Shown here piece after piece: positions 8,303-11,887 of a DNA stretch of 11,887 bases. Position 1 is the first letter of the stretch, and each line of letters opens with the position of its first letter. Position numbers and translations under genes: made by a program. The notes under the pieces were generated by a model. The model did not search any database and was not told the origin of the DNA. It saw only the letters and a program-made list of their open reading frames with translations. The stretch lies in the NCBI GenBank assembly GCA_002726845.1, contig PBSP01000050.1, forward strand, positions 1 to 11,887, written 5' to 3'. This stretch comes from Methanobacteriota archaeon. GTDB lineage: Archaea; Thermoplasmatota; Poseidoniia; Poseidoniales; Poseidoniaceae.

Positions 8303-8308
8303 GGGAGG
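8303..8308 (+). promoter_or_regulatory. Shine-Dalgarno GGGAGG deciding the start of the flavodoxin fusion
   Basis: GGGAGG lies 5 bases before GTG 8314 and 8 bases before TTG 8317. The upstream in-frame candidates, GTG 8254 and ATG 8287, have no comparable ribosome site, and the extra residues they would add do not belong to the flavodoxin fold. Confidence 0.6.
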
Positions 8309-8313
8309 CGGAA

Positions 8314-10479
8314 GTGTTGGCTGTCAAAGGAAACCCTGAGTTGTCCATTTTCTTCGGTTCTCAAACAGGCAATGCCGAAGAATTGGCTGGAAAGACCAAA
8401 AAAATGGCAGAAAAATTAGGCTTCAAACCGAATGTAATTGACATGGACGGTTATGACCCCTCCTCCTTTTCGAAGTTGAAACGAGTCCTCATCATCACAT
8501 CGACATGGGGTGAAGGAGACATGCCCGATAATGCTGAAGATCTTTGGATGGCAACGTGCGAGCAAAACCCTCCTCTTTCAGGCGTTAGTTTTTCAGTTTG
8601 CGCTATCGGAGATACTTCCTATGATGAGTTCTGCAAAGCAGGGAAAGATTGGGATGAAAAATTTGTTGCATTGGGGGCAACGCGTGTTCATGACATCCAG
8701 CTTTGCGATGTAGAATATGAGCCTGAATGGGAAAAGTGGGCAAATTCCGTTTTGCCGAAGATGTCGGAAGTTGACGGTGGCGAAGTGGATGAATCAACCG
8801 TTTCTGAAACCGTTGCAGCACCTGTTGAAGCCTCTGCACCCGCTGCTGTATCAGGATCAGGTTCAGAACAAATTGCTTCGCTTATGGGTGGCGATCGTTC
8901 GTTAACGATTCTCTTTGGTTCTCAGACTGGAAACGCTGCTGGACTCGCTGAAAAAACCGCAAAGTTGGCTACAAACTATGGGTTGGAAGCAAGTGTCGTT
9001 GATATGGACGGTTACGATAAATCAAATCTTGCCAACATCAAGCGCCTGCTCATCATCACATCAACGTGGGGTGAAGGAGAAATGCCGGACAATGCGGAAG
9101 GGTTGTGGCAATCCGTACAATCGGGAGCGCCAGCACTAGCATCCATGCACTACTCTGTTTGTGCCATTGGAGACACAGGTTATGACGAATTCTGCAAAGC
9201 AGGTCTTGACTGGGATGGAAAACTCTCCAGTCTCGGTGCAACCAGTGTTCAACAAATACAACTGTGTGATGTTGATTTCGAACCACCATGGAACGAGTGG
9301 GTAATGGAAGCGCTCCCTCGAATTGCTTGCGTTGATGATTCTGGGACAATGCAACTCGCACTTGTTGATGAAATGAAAGCATACGGTTCATCGGACGACG
9401 AGGACGTTGTGGATGGTGACTTTGCTCCCGGTATTATTGATGCCACAGAAATAGAAATCGAATTGGAACTGTTCCGATACTGTCCATCTCAAGGTGAGCG
9501 AGGGTGGGATGTCATTGCTACAGCGGTTCCAGCTTCCGCATCCCTCGAGGATTTGTTTGTAACGTTCCAGCGCGATGTTGATGGAACCTTTGCATTCCGA
9601 CGAGGCGTGGTTGGAGCAACCGCTACAACTGGCGTCCGAGCCAATGGGCGAGTGGTTCTTTCGGACCTTGCCCGGGTTGGTGACATTGTCTCAAACGGGC
9701 GAATCAAGGTTGAGCCCTTGCCCGGGTTCCCAGTGATTCGTGATCTGATTGTTGATACACGAAAATATGAGGAGAACAGGAACAAAGCAAGTCCATGGAT
9801 GCAAGCTGATCCTCGGGAAGGAGAACGCTTGTTGAGCGGTCATGCTGTCGGCGTTCTTGCTTCTGAAACGGCACTTGCCCTGCATCAAATGAACGCTGTT
9901 GCAAGCCACACTCTTGCACACGGTATGTCGGAAACGGTCGACTTTGATACGGAATACGAGGGCCCCGGAATTCATTTGCAACGCTGGGTACGAATCAACG
10001 ACCCACGCACTTCTGCAAAACACAGAGCGCAACTGCTGGCGTCCTTGCAGGGCAAAGGCGGGGTCTGGAGCGAGGCTGATTCCGCTTCGATAGCACGTCA
10101 TGGAACAACGGGCGTAATGCTCTCTGAAACCCTCAACAATGCTCGAAGCCGACTCTTAACGGAGTTCAAAAACGCAGGTCGCCACGGGCGTCTCGTAAAG
10201 TGGTACGGCCGTTCAGTGAAATGGTCTGGTAAACTCAACGAAACCACACTGTATCGTCAAGTCCTTGGTCCGTTGGGTCTTGTATCCAACGTTTTTTCAG
10301 GTGTCTCTGCACGAATGATGCTTGGATTTACACGCACGGGTGGGCCGCCAATTCGCAGTTTGCAGGCACTCCTACTACCTCCAGCAGGGGTTGGAAAAAT
10401 CCCAAATATGTTCAACGGAAAAGTCGAAAGCCATCATGAAGTGGTGAGCTTGTTCAATGAACTTGATCAACGATTCTGA
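8314..10479 (+). CDS. Tandem flavodoxin fused to a cysteine-less SdhB/TfrB-like iron-sulfur subunit
   Basis: The 721-residue protein (GTG 8314) has three parts. Residues 10-150 and 197-337 are two CysJ-like flavodoxin domains. Each keeps the FMN phosphate loop FGSQTGNA, the STWGEG.MPDNAE isoalloxazine loop and IGDT.YDEFCKAG.DWD. An Ala/Pro/Ser linker separates them and an acidic linker follows. Residues 378-620 read as a succinate dehydrogenase or fumarate reductase iron-sulfur subunit: ELFRYCPS, TFAFRR, RANGRVVLS, VEPLPGFPVIRDLIVD, YEGPG..LQRWV..NDPR and GVW. The tail (620-721) resembles archaeal SdhB/HdrC C-termini. All cluster cysteines are gone: the [2Fe-2S] positions are Val432, Thr436, Thr439 and Asp451, and the GVW segment has Glu, Ser, Ile and Gly. 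The only Cys after residue 340 besides Cys390 (FRYC) lies in the linker. Two FMNs are predicted; Fe-S clusters are not. The next gene follows after 9 bases. The electron-transfer role is inference, since no SdhA-like flavoprotein is present here. Confidence 0.85.
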   Translation: MLAVKGNPELSIFFGSQTGNAEELAGKTKKMAEKLGFKPNVIDMDGYDPSSFSKLKRVLIITSTWGEGDMPDNAEDLWMATCEQNPPLSGVSFSVCAIGDTSYDEFCKAGKDWDEKFVALGATRVHDIQLCDVEYEPEWEKWANSVLPKMSEVDGGEVDESTVSETVAAPVEASAPAAVSGSGSEQIASLMGGDRSLTILFGSQTGNAAGLAEKTAKLATNYGLEASVVDMDGYDKSNLANIKRLLIITSTWGEGEMPDNAEGLWQSVQSGAPALASMHYSVCAIGDTGYDEFCKAGLDWDGKLSSLGATSVQQIQLCDVDFEPPWNEWVMEALPRIACVDDSGTMQLALVDEMKAYGSSDDEDVVDGDFAPGIIDATEIEIELELFRYCPSQGERGWDVIATAVPASASLEDLFVTFQRDVDGTFAFRRGVVGATATTGVRANGRVVLSDLARVGDIVSNGRIKVEPLPGFPVIRDLIVDTRKYEENRNKASPWMQADPREGERLLSGHAVGVLASETALALHQMNAVASHTLAHGMSETVDFDTEYEGPGIHLQRWVRINDPRTSAKHRAQLLASLQGKGGVWSEADSASIARHGTTGVMLSETLNNARSRLLTEFKNAGRHGRLVKWYGRSVKWSGKLNETTLYRQVLGPLGLVSNVFSGVSARMMLGFTRTGGPPIRSLQALLLPPAGVGKIPNMFNGKVESHHEVVSLFNELDQRF
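8341..9324 (+). repeat. Intragenic tandem duplication of a flavodoxin domain, period 561 bases
   Basis: The two flavodoxin domains (about 8341-8763 and 8902-9324) align without a single gap. FGSQTGNA, STWGEG, IGDT and CDV each recur exactly 187 codons later. By my hand count about 84 of 143 aligned residues are identical (near 59 percent). Conservation is also high at the DNA level around 8494-8520 and 9052-9081. Both copies keep their FMN-contact loops. Confidence 0.85.
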
Positions 10480-10483
10480 GGGG
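10478..10483 (+). promoter_or_regulatory. Shine-Dalgarno GAGGGG overlapping the flavodoxin-fusion stop codon
   Basis: GAGGGG overlaps the last two bases of the TGA at 10477-10479 and lies 5 bases before GTG 10489. This favours GTG 10489 over TTG 10486 and implies translational coupling of the two genes. Confidence 0.6.
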
Positions 10484-10488
10484 TTTTG

Positions 10489-11343
10489 GTGAAGGTCGCA
10501 TACTATCCCGGAAACGTAGCCCGGGGAGCGATGATGGAAGTAGAAGATTGCATACAACCTCTTTGCAAGACTTTAGGAATTGACTTGATCGAACTTCCAA
10601 AAGCCACATCCGATGGTGGCAACATCATCCGACAAGCTTCTCCTCGTCTCCAACATGCACTCGCCGCTCGAAACCTTGCGCTTGCTGAACAGAAGGGCTT
10701 GGACATTATGACCTCCTGTGCGACTTCACACAGTATCCATTGTGATACAGCAGCGACCATGGAGGCAAATCCCGTTCTTGCTTCTCAACTGAACAATCTT
10801 ATCGCTCGAACATCGAAAATCGAATATGCTGGAGAATCGAAATCGCGCCATTTACTTCACCTGCTCGTAGAAGAAATCGGTCTTGATAAAGTCAAAGAAG
10901 CGGTTCTCAACCCACTCGGAATGAAAATTGCAGCATACTACGGCCCATACATGCAGAGAGAAGGGTTCTGTGGTGAAGACGATCCATTCGATCCTCATTA
11001 TCTTGAGGACCTCATTTCGGTTTTGGGCGGCACGCCTGTTGCCTACGATTCCCGATGCCAAAGTGTTGGATCTCCCAGCCTGCTCACCAACGAAAAAACT
11101 GCACTTCGCATGACTGCATCAGTTCTCTCTGAAGCGAAAGCGAACGGCGCTCAACTCGTTGTAAGTGCTTGTACAATTTCTCATACCAATTTGGATTCAT
11201 ACCAAGTCAAGGCTGGTAAAGTAACAGGAAAGGACACGTCTGTACCGGTCATACACCTTGCTGAATTGGTAGCGTTTGCTCTTGGCCACTTCCCAGACCG
11301 ACTCGCACAGTTGCGAACCCGTGCAAGAATCATTGGCGGTTGA
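10489..11343 (+). CDS. HdrB/SdhE-like CCG-domain protein with dismantled cluster motifs
   Basis: The 284-residue protein has the length and two-repeat layout of heterodisulfide reductase subunit B, the SdhE-type subunit and the C-terminal half of TfrB. In normal members each half carries C...CC(G)...CxxC and binds a noncubane [4Fe-4S] cluster. Backbone phrases survive: AYYPG, LGIDLIELP, ARNLALAEQKGLDI, AAYYGPYMQ, DDPFDP..LEDLISVLGGTPV and VPVIHLAELVAFALG. The ligands do not. YPGC is YPGN (Asn9), the first CC is Ser41-Asp42, YYGC is YYGP (Pro153), the second CC is Ser192-Val193, and each CxxC has become C-x-x-S-H (Cys77 with Ser80-His81; Cys228 with Ser231-His232). Two of ten canonical cysteines remain. 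It follows the flavodoxin-SdhB fusion directly, mirroring the SdhB-SdhE order of archaeal complexes, so the two products probably form one complex. Family by pattern recognition; function unknown. Confidence 0.82.
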   Translation: MKVAYYPGNVARGAMMEVEDCIQPLCKTLGIDLIELPKATSDGGNIIRQASPRLQHALAARNLALAEQKGLDIMTSCATSHSIHCDTAATMEANPVLASQLNNLIARTSKIEYAGESKSRHLLHLLVEEIGLDKVKEAVLNPLGMKIAAYYGPYMQREGFCGEDDPFDPHYLEDLISVLGGTPVAYDSRCQSVGSPSLLTNEKTALRMTASVLSEAKANGAQLVVSACTISHTNLDSYQVKAGKVTGKDTSVPVIHLAELVAFALGHFPDRLAQLRTRARIIGG

Positions 11344-11887
11344 CGTCCCTTCCGTCAAGAACGGGACTCCACGGGTCCTCTGTATCATCAGCAAAATCGA
11401 ACAGACTCTTCTGAGAACGTGATCGTTTGTGCAATGGAGGGGATGCGGTTTTTGGTGTCGACATACTTTTGTCAACCTGGTCCTTTTTATTCTCTCCAGT
11501 TTCCTGTTCTATAGATTTTAATCGAGTGCGCTCTTGCTTCAAAAATTCCAAGGCTGGCTGCCTGAAATCGCCTTCTGCAATTTCAAAATCCAGCAGGTTC
11601 CCATCTTTTCGTGTTACGTACGAATCAATAGGTTTGTTGAGCCGCATTCTGGCGAGAACGTTGTGCATGCGTTGTTCGCGATTTTTTGAAGCCTGTAAAA
11701 CGTAAACATCTCGTGAATCATCAGCGACCAGAACGTGTACCGAACCGCTTCGTTCTCGAGCGGTTCGACCTCTTCTTTGAATCGATCGAATTGCGCTTGG
11801 AACCGGTTCGTAGAACAAGACCATGGAAGCAGAGGGAACATCCAAACCTTCCTCTCCAACAGATGTAGCTACGAGAACGTTCATTTC
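11330..11887 (-). CDS. Hef/FANCM-like SF2 helicase, C-terminal part (partial)
   Basis: The gene runs leftward from beyond the right edge; 185 C-terminal residues are visible. Motif V (ATSVGEEGLDVP), the phrase FYEPVPSAIRSIQRRGRTAR containing motif VI with its arginine fingers, and the following VHVLVADDSRD match the euryarchaeal Hef helicase, which processes branched DNA at stalled replication forks. Unlike canonical Hef, the protein ends about 145 residues after motif VI. I see no XPF-type nuclease signature (ERKxxxD) and no helix-hairpin-helix tail. The C-terminus is a charged, Lys/Ser-rich linker carrying QKSLFDFA, a good PCNA-interacting (PIP) box, followed by an acidic end. The stop codon lies inside the last codons of the convergent HdrB-like gene. 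Helicase family is secure; absence of the nuclease in this polypeptide is seen directly. Confidence 0.88.
   Translation of the reverse strand, partial: EMNVLVATSVGEEGLDVPSASMVLFYEPVPSAIRSIQRRGRTARERSGSVHVLVADDSRDVYVLQASKNREQRMHNVLARMRLNKPIDSYVTRKDGNLLDFEIAEGDFRQPALEFLKQERTRLKSIEQETGENKKDQVDKSMSTPKTASPPLHKRSRSQKSLFDFADDTEDPWSPVLDGRDVNRQ
11390..11413 (-). other. PIP-box coding segment (QKSLFDFA) in the helicase tail
   Basis: Reverse-strand codons here read QKSLFDFA. The pattern Q-x-x-[L/I/M]-x-x-F-[small or aromatic] is the PCNA-binding peptide seen at the C-termini of archaeal replication and repair proteins such as RFC large subunit. The flanks are basic before and acidic after, and the region is predicted disordered, as for functional PIP boxes. 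Binding is inferred. Confidence 0.6.

Noticed and set aside
8254..8313. Upstream GTG 8254 or ATG 8287 as the start of the flavodoxin fusion
   Set aside because: No ribosome site precedes either, and the added residues lie outside the flavodoxin fold. GGGAGG at 8303-8308 fits GTG 8314. ATG 8287 remains possible if the transcript starts close to it.
9666..9729. CCTTGCCCGGGTT occurs twice about 51 bases apart
   Set aside because: Both copies lie in conserved SdhB-like coding sequence and encode unrelated residues in different frames, so this looks like chance.
8314..11343. The cysteine-less SdhB/HdrB-like pair as pseudogenes
   Set aside because: Both frames are uninterrupted over about 3 kb, ribosome sites and tight spacing are kept, the FMN loops are intact, and the HdrB-like halves show the same replacement pattern, so maintained function is more likely.

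Overview
The window reads as archaeal chromosome, most likely from a marine planktonic euryarchaeon of the Marine Group II / Poseidoniales type. The supports are a group II chaperonin (thermosome), a Hef/FANCM-like helicase, archaeal-type Shine-Dalgarno starts, tightly packed genes, and a very large secreted protein with Ig-like repeats whose cytoplasmic tail ends in a GWTMEQW-type motif that I recall from that group. The lineage is inferred from gene content and was not tested by a search. I see no mobile element, CRISPR array, tRNA or rRNA.

Layout, left to right. (1) Possible tail of an upstream gene (1-45) overlapping a PLP-dependent class I/II aminotransferase (38-1186). (2) A cell-envelope block on the + strand: a small membrane protein with a zinc-ribbon-like tail (1196-1780), a polytopic membrane protein with an acidic C-terminus and an ambiguous, possibly frameshifted N-terminus (1838-3130), and a 1119-residue secreted, single-anchor surface protein (3180-6539). 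(3) A thermosome subunit (6600-8222). (4) A two-gene unit (8314-10479 and 10489-11343). (5) On the - strand, converging and overlapping by 14 bases, the C-terminal part of a Hef-like helicase running off the right edge (11330-11887).

The two-gene unit is the most remarkable content. Its first protein carries two tandem CysJ-like flavodoxin domains fused to what still reads as a succinate dehydrogenase / fumarate reductase iron-sulfur subunit (SdhB/TfrB/HdrC-like). That part keeps the family's backbone phrases (FRR, NGR.VL, VEPLPGFPVIRDL, GVW) but has lost every cysteine that would hold the [2Fe-2S], [4Fe-4S] and [3Fe-4S] clusters. The second protein is a HdrB/SdhE-type CCG-domain protein in which both cysteine-rich cluster motifs are also dismantled, with the same leftover C-x-x-S-H in both halves. 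The whole iron-sulfur wire of an SdhB-HdrB (TfrB-like) pair therefore seems to have been removed in parallel, in a protein that gained two FMN-type domains. Whether this is an iron-free redox complex or a scaffold is inference, but the coordinated loss across two adjacent genes with intact reading frames argues against simple decay.
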